Shown: positions 53,187-61,540 of the stretch, in pieces
Layout: every line of letters begins with the position of its first letter
How positions within the stretch are numbered: the first letter of the stretch is position 1
Assembly: GCF_018598225.1 (NCBI RefSeq)
Contig: NZ_JAHESF010000006.1
Span: 202,635-266,634 of the forward strand
Direction: 5' to 3'
Source of the DNA: Chryseosolibacter histidinae
GTDB lineage: Bacteria; Bacteroidota; Bacteroidia; Cytophagales; Cyclobacteriaceae
Length of the DNA: 64,000 nt
Program-made: the position numbers and the translations under genes
Notes under the pieces: generated by a model
Seen by the model: the letters and a program-made list of their open reading frames with translations, nothing else
Told to the model about the DNA's origin: nothing
Database searches by the model: none

Positions 53187-53999
53187 TCAGACCGATACGC
53201 TGTTGTCGCGCAATGCATCGTTGAGCGACGTCTTCTTATCCGTGCTCTCCTTCCGCTTGCCGATGATCAGCGCACAGGGCACCTGGTAATCGCCGGCCGG
53301 GAATTTTTTGGTATACGACCCCGGAATCACTACAGAACGCTCCGGTACATAGTTTTTGTATTCTACCGGCTTATCGCCTGTTACGTCAATGATCTTGGAG
53401 CTTGCCGTGAGCACCACATTGGCCCCCAGCACGGCTTCTTTCCCTACCCGCACACCTTCCACGATAATACAGCGTGAGCCGATGAAAGCGTTATCTTCAA
53501 CAATGACAGGCGCTGCCTGCACAGGCTCCAGCACCCCGCCAATACCAACGCCACCACTGAGGTGAACATTCTTACCGATCTGCGCGCAGCTGCCCACGGT
53601 TGCCCAGGTGTCTACCATGGTGCCTTCATCGACATAAGCGCCGATGTTCACATAAGAGGGCATCATGATCACACCCTTGCTTACAAATGCACCGTGGCGG
53701 GCAATGGCATGGGGAACAACGCGGACGCCCAACGCCTTGTAGTTTTTCTTCAGCGCGATCTTATCATGGAATTCAAACGGCCCAACTTCAATGGTCTCCA
53801 TCTGCTGGATGGGAAAATAGAGGATCACGGCTTTTTTGATCCATTCGTTCACCTGCCAGCCGCCAGCAACAGGTTCGGCAACCCTAAGCTCGCCTTTGTC
53901 CAGCTTCTCAACAACCGAGCGGATGACTGCCTGGGTGTCAGGTTCCTGAATGAGTGCCCGGTTTTCCCAGGCCTTTTCAATGATGTGCTTGAATTCCAT
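53187..53999 (-). CDS. dapD: 2,3,4,5-tetrahydropyridine-2,6-dicarboxylate N-succinyltransferase
   Basis: A 270-aa hexapeptide-repeat acyltransferase of lysine and diaminopimelate synthesis. N-terminal helical domain (EFKHIIEKAWENRALIQ), then left-handed beta-helix from GVIMMPSYVNIGAYVDEGT through NAFIGSRCIIVEGVRVG. The DapD-specific FHDKIALKKNYKALGVRVVPHAIARHG and PERSVVIPGSYTKKFPAG segments are present. It feeds meso-DAP for the cell wall. Single gene. Confidence 0.95.
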   Translation of the reverse strand: MEFKHIIEKAWENRALIQEPDTQAVIRSVVEKLDKGELRVAEPVAGGWQVNEWIKKAVILYFPIQQMETIEVGPFEFHDKIALKKNYKALGVRVVPHAIARHGAFVSKGVIMMPSYVNIGAYVDEGTMVDTWATVGSCAQIGKNVHLSGGVGIGGVLEPVQAAPVIVEDNAFIGSRCIIVEGVRVGKEAVLGANVVLTASSKIIDVTGDKPVEYKNYVPERSVVIPGSYTKKFPAGDYQVPCALIIGKRKESTDKKTSLNDALRDNSVSV

Positions 54000-54073
54000 T
54001 TTATAATCGCTTAATTGTAATTTGCATGAAAAGGCAATAATAATGATTAACGCTTAACGATTTACATACGGGA

Positions 54074-55174
54074 ATGGCCGAAGTAAAAAGAAAGATCGTT
54101 ATTGCCTCCGTTCTGAAGCCCGTGAACGACACGCGTATGGCTGAAAAGATCGGCCAGAGCCTTGCCACAGAAGGGTATGACGTTCACGTCATCGGGTTCC
54201 CGGCCACTACCCATACCCCCGGCCTCACATCACACCCTCTGCCCCGCTTCAACCGATTAAGCCTGCAACGGCTGCTCATGCCATGGAAGATCCTGCATAT
54301 TGTGCTATCGCTGAGGCCTGCGTTGCTCATTATTACCACGCACGAGCTGCTGCTGCCGGCGGTGATACTGAAACTGCTCCGCGGCATCCGGATCGTGTAC
54401 GACGTACAGGAGAATTATTACCGCAATATCCTTTACCTGCCGGCTTTTCCGCGGGTGCTCCGGCCACTGATCGCGCTGTATGTGCGGATGAAAGAGTACA
54501 TCACAGCGCCGGCCGTAGACCATTTCTTTCTGGCCGAACAAGGTTATGCGAAAGAGCTTTCCTTTCCCGGCAAACGGTTCACTGTGCTGGAAAACAAGGT
54601 AAAACTGCCGGAAACACGTCCCACAGCAGAAAGAAATCCGTGGCAGCTCCTGTTCTCCGGAACACTGGCTGAGACCACCGGGGTATTCCATGCCATCGAC
54701 ATTGCTGTTGGGCTGCATCGCCTGGAGCCGCGCATCACCCTGCTGCTGATCGGGTATTGTGCACGACCACAGGAGCTGAGTCGGATCAGAAATGTCATCG
54801 CCCCCTACCCGTTCATCCGGCTGACCGGCGGAGACACGCTGGTGCCCCATCCTGCGATATTGTCGGCCATCCAGGGTTCTGGCGCAGGCATCATCGCCTA
54901 TCCTTATAATGAATCAACCCGCAATTCTACGCCTACCAAGCTGTTCGAATACCTGGGTTTGAAACTTCCCATTATCCTGATCAATCACCAGCCATGGATC
55001 GACCGCTGTGCTCCGTACGCGGCAGCCTGCGTTTTCGACTCTGCCCACATTGACGCTGAAAACCTGCTCAGTGCCCTCAAAAACCAACATTTCTACTTCC
55101 AGGAACCTGCAAATGTGCGCTGGGCTGATGAAGAACCCAGGCTGATGCAAGCGATCTCTCATCTTTTAAATTAG
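54074..55174 (+). CDS. Glycosyltransferase family 4 / GT-B protein
   Basis: A 366-aa cytoplasmic GT-B enzyme. N-terminal Rossmann half (IVIASVLKPVNDTRMAEKIG, GYDVHVIGFPATT, ITTHELLLPAVIL), hinge, and C-terminal nucleotide-sugar half (WQLLFSGTLAETTGVFHAID, LLLIGYCARPQELSRI, NSTPTKLFEYLGLKLPIIL). The last motif is the ExxExxG-like donor-binding segment (KLFEYLG). Donor and acceptor are unknown. Often in lipopolysaccharide or exopolysaccharide clusters, but it is alone here. Its stop is 40 bp from the metal-regulator palindrome. Confidence 0.88.
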   Translation: MAEVKRKIVIASVLKPVNDTRMAEKIGQSLATEGYDVHVIGFPATTHTPGLTSHPLPRFNRLSLQRLLMPWKILHIVLSLRPALLIITTHELLLPAVILKLLRGIRIVYDVQENYYRNILYLPAFPRVLRPLIALYVRMKEYITAPAVDHFFLAEQGYAKELSFPGKRFTVLENKVKLPETRPTAERNPWQLLFSGTLAETTGVFHAIDIAVGLHRLEPRITLLLIGYCARPQELSRIRNVIAPYPFIRLTGGDTLVPHPAILSAIQGSGAGIIAYPYNESTRNSTPTKLFEYLGLKLPIILINHQPWIDRCAPYAAACVFDSAHIDAENLLSALKNQHFYFQEPANVRWADEEPRLMQAISHLLN

Positions 55175-55213
55175 CGCAATCGAAATCACAGAATAAAAGT
55201 ATCTAAATATTTT

Positions 55214-55229
55214 TTTAGACTAGTCTAAA
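55214..55229. promoter_or_regulatory. Perfect palindrome TTTAGACTAGTCTAAA, DtxR/MntR operator
   Basis: A 16-bp perfect palindrome 34 bp before the mntR-like start, resembling DtxR-family boxes (TTAG-rich arms). It likely controls the whole downstream metal operon by autoregulation. Confidence 0.75.
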
Positions 55230-55262
55230 CTTTTATTTTTATAGGGCGTTAACCTCTATTGT

Positions 55263-55919
55263 ATGCTGAGCTTTACGGAAGAAAACTATCTGAAGGCTAT
55301 TTACCGGCTCTCTGAAGGGGGCACTAAATCGGTGCTCACCAGTGAGATCGCCGAGATGATGAGCACCAAAGCTGCTTCGGTAACGGACATGATCAAAAAG
55401 CTCTCGCTCAAGAACCTGATCGGGTACGAGAAATACTACGGCGTGAAGATCACCAAGCAGGGAAAATCGGAAGCGCTGATGGTGATCCGCAAGCACCGCC
55501 TCTGGGAAACCTTTCTTGTGGAGAAGCTCCAATTCACGTGGGATGAGGTGCATGATGTGGCGGAGCAGCTCGAACACATACAATCCAACCTGCTGATCGA
55601 AAAGCTGGATGAGTTCCTCGGCTTTCCAACGGCCGATCCCCATGGCCATCCTATTCCCGATAAAAATGGAAAGATCCAGACGGTGCGGCAGATCCCGCTG
55701 GCGGATCTGGTGACGAGCAAAAAGTGTGTGATACGGTCCGTCAAAGATGGCTCCCCTTCTTTCCTCCAGTACCTGAGCAAGATCGGCGTCTACATTGGCG
55801 CGCCGGTGGTGATCCTGGAAAAGATCGAATTCGATGGCTCTCTCGAGATCCTGATCGATGGCAACAAAAAGGTGTTCATCTCGCGGGATGCTGCACAGAA
55901 CCTGTTAGTAACTGAATGA
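55263..55919 (+). CDS. mntR: DtxR/MntR-family metal-dependent repressor
   Basis: A 218-aa transcriptional regulator. Winged helix-turn-helix ~1-62 (AIYRLSEGGTKSVLTSEIAE, MSTKAASVTDMIKKL), dimerisation and metal-binding domain ~65-140 (RKHRLWETFLVEKL, DEVHDVAEQLEHI, PTADPHGHPIP), and an SH3-like FeoA domain ~150-218. His/Glu residues at the metal site are conserved (HRLWE, EVHD, HPHG-type). It binds Mn2+ or Fe2+ and represses uptake genes. First gene of a six-gene operon; its stop overlaps the next start by 4 nt. Confidence 0.93.
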   Translation: MLSFTEENYLKAIYRLSEGGTKSVLTSEIAEMMSTKAASVTDMIKKLSLKNLIGYEKYYGVKITKQGKSEALMVIRKHRLWETFLVEKLQFTWDEVHDVAEQLEHIQSNLLIEKLDEFLGFPTADPHGHPIPDKNGKIQTVRQIPLADLVTSKKCVIRSVKDGSPSFLQYLSKIGVYIGAPVVILEKIEFDGSLEILIDGNKKVFISRDAAQNLLVTE

Positions 55920-56944
55920 CTATGAAGCATAAACTACCAAACGTTTTTTCAACAACATCTTATTTAGGTACGAGGTACGGGGTACGAGGTACGGCTGCTA
56001 CGTACTTCGTACTTCGTACTTCGTACCTCATTTCGTACCTCATTTTTATCTCACTATTCTTTTTGGCAGGTTGTACTTCCAACCAGGGCAAACCCGTGGA
56101 TGGAAAAAGCAAACTGCGCATTGTGACCACTACCGGTATGATCAAAGATGCCGTGGAAAATGTGGCGGGCGACCAGGTTGAAGTGATCGCGCTGATGGGC
56201 CCCGGCGTTGACCCTCACCTGTACAAGGCAACCCAGGGCGACCTGCAGAAGCTCACAGACGCCGATGTGGTGTTCTATAACGGTCTTCACCTCGAAGGCA
56301 AGATGGGCGAAGTGCTGGAAAAGCTCGGCAAGACCAAACCTGTGATCGCGGTAGCCTCGGGCATACCCGACAGCCTCCTGCGCACAGTGCCCGGCTTTCA
56401 GGGTACCCACGATCCGCACATCTGGTTCGACGTCAAGCGCTGGGAGTATGCGGTACACACCATCTCAGACTTTCTGCAACAACACGATACTGCGCAGGCA
56501 AAGAACTACAGCGAAAGAAGTAAACGCTATATCCTTCAGCTCGACTCATTGCACGAGCAGGTAAAACAATCGCTGCAGCAGGTACCGGAAGCACAACGCG
56601 TGCTGATCACCGCGCACGATGCCTTCGGTTATTTTGGCGATGCTTACCACATCCATGTAAGAGGACTGCAGGGGATCTCTACCGTATCTGAGTTCGGCCT
56701 CAAGGATGTAACGGAGCTGGTAAATTTCATCATCAGCCGGAAGATCAAGGCGATCTTCATCGAGACCTCGGTTTCACATAAGTCGATCGAGGCCGTGGTG
56801 GCAGGTTGCCGTGATAAAAATTGGAACGTGAAGATCGGCGGAAGCCTCTACTCCGATGCCATGGGGCCGGCGGGAACACCCGAGGGCACCTACATCGGTA
56901 TGGTCAGCGCCAACGTCAAGACTATTGTTGATGCTTTAAAATAA
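55916..56944 (+). CDS. Metal-binding lipoprotein of an ABC importer (ZnuA/MntA family), with a repeat inside its signal region
   Basis: A 342-aa periplasmic zinc/manganese/iron-binding lipoprotein. The mature protein (LRIVTTTGMIKDAVENVAGD onward) matches the TroA/MntA fold: His in DPHLYKATQGDLQ, His in HDPHIWFDVKRWE, ITAHDAFGYFGDAYHI and a C-terminal IFIETSVSHKSIEAV with acidic ligand; ends GTYIGMVSANVKTIV. The lipobox is FLAGC (~52). Between residues ~17 and ~42 the protein is translated from a GTACGA palindromic repeat (SYLGTRYGVRGTAATYF), so the signal peptide is interrupted. Start overlaps mntR by 4 nt (ATGA). The metal preferred is not decidable by eye. Confidence 0.88.
   Translation: MTMKHKLPNVFSTTSYLGTRYGVRGTAATYFVLRTSYLISYLIFISLFFLAGCTSNQGKPVDGKSKLRIVTTTGMIKDAVENVAGDQVEVIALMGPGVDPHLYKATQGDLQKLTDADVVFYNGLHLEGKMGEVLEKLGKTKPVIAVASGIPDSLLRTVPGFQGTHDPHIWFDVKRWEYAVHTISDFLQQHDTAQAKNYSERSKRYILQLDSLHEQVKQSLQQVPEAQRVLITAHDAFGYFGDAYHIHVRGLQGISTVSEFGLKDVTELVNFIISRKIKAIFIETSVSHKSIEAVVAGCRDKNWNVKIGGSLYSDAMGPAGTPEGTYIGMVSANVKTIVDALK
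55967..56045. repeat. GTACGA palindromic repeat, copy 8, inside a coding sequence
   Basis: Arms GGTACGAGGTACGGGGTACG and CGTACTTCGTACTTCGTACC with a short core (GCTGCTA). It is translated in frame within the N-terminal region of the metal-binding lipoprotein. Confidence 0.88.
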
Positions 56945-56948
56945 AGGT

Positions 56949-59216
56949 ATGGCGGGCAGGTTGTTATTGGGCGTTATCGCGATGCTAGCGACTGGCAGCA
57001 TGACCAGCCATGCGCAGCCTATCACCATTTCCGGTTCGGTAAAAGATTCCGAAACCCGCGAACCCCTGGCATACGCTTCGGTGCAGCTGGAAGGATCTTC
57101 CTCCGGCACCACCACCAACGAACAAGGCAGCTTCACCATAGCGGTGAGTGCACCCCTCGCGGAGAAGGCCAAACTTATCATCTCGTTCGTGGGATACAAA
57201 TCGGAGACGGTTACACTTTCCTCGCATCAAACCCGGTACACCATACTGCTGAAACCTGACGCCAGCGCGCTGCAGGAAGTGGTAGTGGTTTCAGGAACGA
57301 TGAAAGAGGTGACAAAAATGAGCTCTCCCATTCCTGTTGAAGTCTACTCTCCTGCCCTGTTCCTCAAAAATCCCACGCCCAGCATCTTTGAATCGCTGGG
57401 TATGGTGAACGGTGTACAGCCGCAGCTGAACTGCAACGTCTGCAATACAGGCGATATCCATATCAATGGCATGGAAGGTCCTTATACAATGGTGCTCATC
57501 GATGGCATGCCCATTGTGAGCAGCCTCGCCACGGTGTACGGCCTTGCCGGGATTCCCAACAGCATGGTGAAAAGGATCGAGGTGGTGAAAGGCCCCGCGT
57601 CAACGCTCTATGGCTCCGAGGCTGTCGGCGGACTGATCAATATCATCACCAAAGATCCGGCTACGTCGCCAACATTTAAAACAGACATTTCGGCCACCTC
57701 GCTGCGGGAGTACAATGCCGACGTTGCCGTAAAATGGAACGTCAGGAAAGCTTCGTCGCTGCTGGGCATCAACTACTTCAACTTCATGAATAAGCTGGAC
57801 GTGAACGAAGACAATTTTACAGACGTCACCCAACAACAACGGATCTCGCTGTTCAACAAGTGGGATGTGCACCGGAGAGACAACCGTCAGGCCTCGGTTG
57901 CCGTTCGCTACGTTTATGAAGACCGCTGGGGCGGAGAAATGCAATGGAACCGGACGTACCGTGGCAGCAATGAGGTCTATGGCGAATCGATCTACACGAA
58001 CCGCGCGGAAGTGATCGGCAACTACCAGCTTCCTGTGCAGCAGAAGATATTCTTCGACTACTCTTATAATTATCACCTGCAGGACTCCTACTACGGCGTT
58101 AACGCTTACCTCGCGCGCCAGCATGTAGCTTTTACGCAGTTGCGCTGGGACAAACAGATCGGCAAACACGACCTGCTGGCGGGGGTTCCTTTCCGTTATG
58201 TATTCTATGACGACAATACCCCCGGCACTGCTTCGGCTGATACGGTGAACCGCACCAACAAGCCTATGCGCACTTTCCTGCCCGGCATTTTTGTTCAGGA
58301 CGAGCTGAAATTCAGCGAACAGTTTACCTTGCTGTCGGGGCTGCGATATGACCGGCACAACCAGCACGGCAACATTTTTTCGCCACGGCTCAGCGCCAAG
58401 TATTCGCCTAACAAGTCCAACACTTTCAGGCTCAGCATGGGCAATGGCTTCCGCGTGGTAAACCTCTTTACAGAAGATCATGCTGCGCTGACCGGTGCGC
58501 GGCAGGTGATCATCAAAAACGCGTTGAAGCCGGAACAATCGTGGAACGTGAACCTCAACTACGCCACCAACCTTTCCCATAGCAATGGTTACATCGGCAT
58601 CGATGCCAGCGTTTTCTATACGTATTTCACCAATAAGATCGTAGGTGATTTTATTACCGACCCAGAAATGATCATCTATGACAACCTGGACGGCCATGCT
58701 ATTTCAAAAGGCATTACTTTGAACACAGACATTGCGTTCACCAGCAGCCTGAAGGTGATCACGGGAGTCACGCTGATGGATGTTTACCAGGTTGAAAAGA
58801 ACGACGCAGGGCGGGAAAGAAAAGTACCGCAGCTTTTTGCGCCAAGGTTATCGGGCACATATTCCGTAAGTTATTCCCTTGATCGGTTCGGACTCACATT
58901 CGACCTCACGGGCAGACTCAACGGGCCCATGCACCTGCCTGTTGTGCCCAACGATTTCAGGCCGGCAAAATCGCCTTTGTACACCATCATGAATCTGCAG
59001 GTGACGAAAACATTCACGTCGGGACTCGAAGTTTATGCTGGCGCCAAAAACATCCTGAACTTCATGCCGAAAGATCCGCTGCTGCGGCCGTACGATCCTT
59101 TCGACAAGAACATTACCATCAACAATCCTTACGGATACACATTCGATACCAGTTACAATTACGCACCCGTGCAGGGCATCAAAGGTTTTGCAGGGTTGCG
59201 ATATACCATTCAATGA
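56949..59216 (+). CDS. TonB-dependent receptor with carboxypeptidase-regulatory N-domain
   Basis: A 755-aa outer-membrane receptor. Signal MAGRLLLGVIAMLATGSMTSHAQ; CarboxypepD_reg domain ~25-100 (ISGSVKDSETREPLAYASVQL); plug ~105-225 with IEVVKGPASTLYGSEAVGGLI; barrel to the C-terminal FAGLRYTIQ. The plug carries an unusual CNVCNTGDIHING segment (two close Cys), found in receptors linked to metal uptake, which fits the operon. Probably imports a metal or metal chelate across the outer membrane to feed the ABC system. Starts 4 nt after the lipoprotein stop; the ATPase start overlaps its stop by 4 nt. Confidence 0.88.
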   Translation: MAGRLLLGVIAMLATGSMTSHAQPITISGSVKDSETREPLAYASVQLEGSSSGTTTNEQGSFTIAVSAPLAEKAKLIISFVGYKSETVTLSSHQTRYTILLKPDASALQEVVVVSGTMKEVTKMSSPIPVEVYSPALFLKNPTPSIFESLGMVNGVQPQLNCNVCNTGDIHINGMEGPYTMVLIDGMPIVSSLATVYGLAGIPNSMVKRIEVVKGPASTLYGSEAVGGLINIITKDPATSPTFKTDISATSLREYNADVAVKWNVRKASSLLGINYFNFMNKLDVNEDNFTDVTQQQRISLFNKWDVHRRDNRQASVAVRYVYEDRWGGEMQWNRTYRGSNEVYGESIYTNRAEVIGNYQLPVQQKIFFDYSYNYHLQDSYYGVNAYLARQHVAFTQLRWDKQIGKHDLLAGVPFRYVFYDDNTPGTASADTVNRTNKPMRTFLPGIFVQDELKFSEQFTLLSGLRYDRHNQHGNIFSPRLSAKYSPNKSNTFRLSMGNGFRVVNLFTEDHAALTGARQVIIKNALKPEQSWNVNLNYATNLSHSNGYIGIDASVFYTYFTNKIVGDFITDPEMIIYDNLDGHAISKGITLNTDIAFTSSLKVITGVTLMDVYQVEKNDAGRERKVPQLFAPRLSGTYSVSYSLDRFGLTFDLTGRLNGPMHLPVVPNDFRPAKSPLYTIMNLQVTKTFTSGLEVYAGAKNILNFMPKDPLLRPYDPFDKNITINNPYGYTFDTSYNYAPVQGIKGFAGLRYTIQ

Positions 59217-60022
59217 TTATGGAAGACAAGTCAATAACAATGCAGCCAGCCCTCGAGATACACGACCTCACAGTAGCCTTCGACCGAAAACCGGTGCTGT
59301 GGGACATAGACCTGACGTTGCCTCAGGGCAAGCTGGTGGGCATCATTGGTCCTAACGGCGCGGGGAAATCAACGCTTATCAAAGCTGTGATGGGGTTGCT
59401 GCCGCTCAGCAGTGGTTATGTAAAGCTATTCGACCAACCGATCGATGAAGTTCGGAAACGGATCAGCTATGTGCCACAGCGTGAATCCGTAGACTGGGAT
59501 TTTCCCGCTTCGGTGCTCGACATTGTGATGATGGGGCGGTACGGAAAGCTGGGACTGTTCAAAAGTCCGCGCAAGGCTGACCGTGATGTGGCCTTCGACT
59601 GCCTGAAAAAAGTGGGCATGGAATCGTTTGCCAACCGCCAGATCTCACAACTCTCCGGGGGGCAGCAACAGCGAACCTTCCTGGCCCGCGCGCTGGCCCA
59701 GCAGGCAGACATCTATTTTATGGATGAGCCTTTTGCCGGCGTGGATGCCGCTACTGAGAAGGCTATCATCAACCTGCTTCGCACCATGACCGAAGCCCGC
59801 AAAACGGTGGTGGTTGTGCATCACGACCTGCAGTCTGTGCCCCAGTATTTCGATTGGGTGATCATGCTGAACACGAGGCTTGTGGCCGTTGGTCCGACGG
59901 AATCGACCTTCAACCAGCACAACCTCCAGGAAACTTACGGCGGCAAGCTTACGCTGCTGGCGGATGTTGCGGATTTGATCAGGCGGGAAAGTTATCCGAG
60001 CAGGGAAGGCAGTAATCGGTGA
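59213..60022 (+). CDS. Metal ABC transporter ATPase (MntB/ZnuC family)
   Basis: A 269-aa cytosolic ATPase subunit. Walker A GPNGAGKSTLIKAV, Q-loop YVPQRESVDWDFPASVLD (typical of metal importers), signature LSGGQQQRTFLARAL, Walker B IYFMDEPFAGVDA, switch HHD. Its stop precedes the permease by about 108 bp, which includes a half GTACGA repeat and a GTTTAA repeat. An alternative start is ATG 59219. Confidence 0.95.
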   Translation: MIMEDKSITMQPALEIHDLTVAFDRKPVLWDIDLTLPQGKLVGIIGPNGAGKSTLIKAVMGLLPLSSGYVKLFDQPIDEVRKRISYVPQRESVDWDFPASVLDIVMMGRYGKLGLFKSPRKADRDVAFDCLKKVGMESFANRQISQLSGGQQQRTFLARALAQQADIYFMDEPFAGVDAATEKAIINLLRTMTEARKTVVVVHHDLQSVPQYFDWVIMLNTRLVAVGPTESTFNQHNLQETYGGKLTLLADVADLIRRESYPSREGSNR

Positions 60023-60047
60023 TTTGTAAATGGTAATCGGTAAGCCA

Positions 60048-60080
60048 AGTTTAAAGTTTGAAGTTTAAGGTTGAAAGTTG
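60048..60080. repeat. GTTTAAAGTTTGAAGTTTAAGG repeats
   Basis: AAGTTTAAAGTTTGAAG type units, related to the repeat at 1084. Confidence 0.6.
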
Positions 60081-60093
60081 TGAGACCTTCAAA

Positions 60094-60123
60094 ATCGTAC
60101 CTCGTAAATCGTACTTCGTACCC
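60094..60123. repeat. GTACGA palindromic repeat, half copy 9
   Basis: Only the right arm remains: CGTACCTCGTAAATCGTACT. It ends 7 bp before the permease start. Confidence 0.7.
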
Positions 60124-60129
60124 AGCAAT

Positions 60130-61419
60130 ATGAACTCATTGGTTGAATTTTTCTCCTTCACTGATCCTAACATCCGGTTTGTGGTGATCGGCTCGGTGCT
60201 GCTTACGGCAAGCTCGGCTATTGTGGGCTCGTTCACGTTCCTGAATAAAAAATCACTGGTGGGCGATGCCATTGCTCATGCGGTGCTGCCGGGGATCTGC
60301 CTGGGTTTTATCCTGTCGGGCACGAAGAATCCCATTTACCTGATCGGAGGCGCGTTTATCACGGGCTGGATCTCGCTGGTGTTTGTGGAGTTCATCACTT
60401 CGCGTACCCGCATCAAGGAAGATACAGCGATAGGCCTTACGTTGTCCGTATTCTTCGGTATAGGCATTCTGTTGCTCACTGTGATCCAGAAATCGGGCAA
60501 TGCGGCGCAAACGGGGCTCGACAGCTTTCTTTTCGGAAAAGCTGCCGCCCTGGTGGGTCGCGACCTCTACACTTTTGCGACGGTGGCTGTGGTACTGCTG
60601 ATCTCTGTGTTTCTGCTCTTCAAAGAATTTTCACTGCTTGCCTTCGATAAAGATTATGCAAAAGCCATCGGGCTACCGGTGAAGCGGATCGAGCTGGTAC
60701 TCACATCGCTGATCGTGCTGGCCGTGGTCATCGGCATCCAGGCTGTGGGTGTGGTGCTGATGGCCGCCATCCTGATCACACCGGCGGCGGCGGCGCGTTT
60801 CTGGACCGACAAGATCAAAGTGATGTTCATGCTGGCCAGTGTCTTCGGGGCGTTCAGCGGACTTACAGGTGCCTACATCTCTTATGTAGCGCCATCGATG
60901 CCCACCGGCCCCTGGATCGTGATCGTGATCTCCGTCATTGCATTCGTCTCGTTCTTCCTGGCGCCGAGAAGGGGTGTGATCAGCCGGCTCATGCGCCAGT
61001 ACACCATTCGAAAAACCATCAACGACGAGAACGTGCTCAAGGCGTTGTACCAGCTTGGCGAAGAGAACAAAAACTTCTTCATTCAGCGGTACCCCGACGA
61101 GATCATCCGGAGGCGGAAATTCGAAAAAGAGAACCTGATGAAGGTGCTGAAACGTTTGAAGGGCCAGGGTTATGTCGAGCGGACGGGGAACCTGTGGGGG
61201 CTCACGGAAGAAGGAAAGAGCCGGGGCCAGCGCGTGGTGAAGATTCACCGCCTGTGGGAGCTGTACCTGACCACCCACCTTCATATTGCGCCTGACCACG
61301 TGCATGAAGATGCCGATACCATCGAGCACCTGCTCACACCGGAGCTGGAGGCGGAGCTTGAAAAGATACTGGATTATCCTTCGGTGGATCCGCATAAATC
61401 GGAGATACCTTATAAATAA
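60130..61419 (+). CDS. Metal ABC permease fused to a DtxR-like winged helix
   Basis: A 429-aa protein. Residues ~10-285: eight-helix ZnuB/MntC permease (SSAIVGSFTFLNKKSLVGDAI, ILITPAAAARFWTDKI). Residues ~295-429: a cytoplasmic winged-helix and dimerisation domain of the DtxR/MntR family (RKFEKENLMKVLKRLKGQG, GLTEEGKSRGQRVVKIHRLWE, ending SVDPHKSEIPYK). The C-terminal part repeats the HRLWE metal-site layout seen in the mntR gene of the same operon, so the permease may sense cytosolic metal itself. I start at ATG 60130; upstream sequence is repeat. The fusion is known in scattered genomes, but I cannot name a characterised case. Confidence 0.88.
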   Translation: MNSLVEFFSFTDPNIRFVVIGSVLLTASSAIVGSFTFLNKKSLVGDAIAHAVLPGICLGFILSGTKNPIYLIGGAFITGWISLVFVEFITSRTRIKEDTAIGLTLSVFFGIGILLLTVIQKSGNAAQTGLDSFLFGKAAALVGRDLYTFATVAVVLLISVFLLFKEFSLLAFDKDYAKAIGLPVKRIELVLTSLIVLAVVIGIQAVGVVLMAAILITPAAAARFWTDKIKVMFMLASVFGAFSGLTGAYISYVAPSMPTGPWIVIVISVIAFVSFFLAPRRGVISRLMRQYTIRKTINDENVLKALYQLGEENKNFFIQRYPDEIIRRRKFEKENLMKVLKRLKGQGYVERTGNLWGLTEEGKSRGQRVVKIHRLWELYLTTHLHIAPDHVHEDADTIEHLLTPELEAELEKILDYPSVDPHKSEIPYK

Positions 61420-61420
61420 A

Positions 61421-61450
61421 TAGAAGTCAGGAGCCAGGAGTCAGGAGGGG
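61421..61450. repeat. GGAGCCAGGAGTCAGGAG repeat, second copy
   Basis: Same units as 38735-38771, again just after a stop codon. Confidence 0.6.
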
Positions 61451-61540
61451 CGGACGTTTGAGGTAGTATAATTGACCAGGAGACGCTACGAATAAAGAGG
61501 CATTAGGAATGCCAGGAGTTAGTTAAGAAGTTTTACGAAT

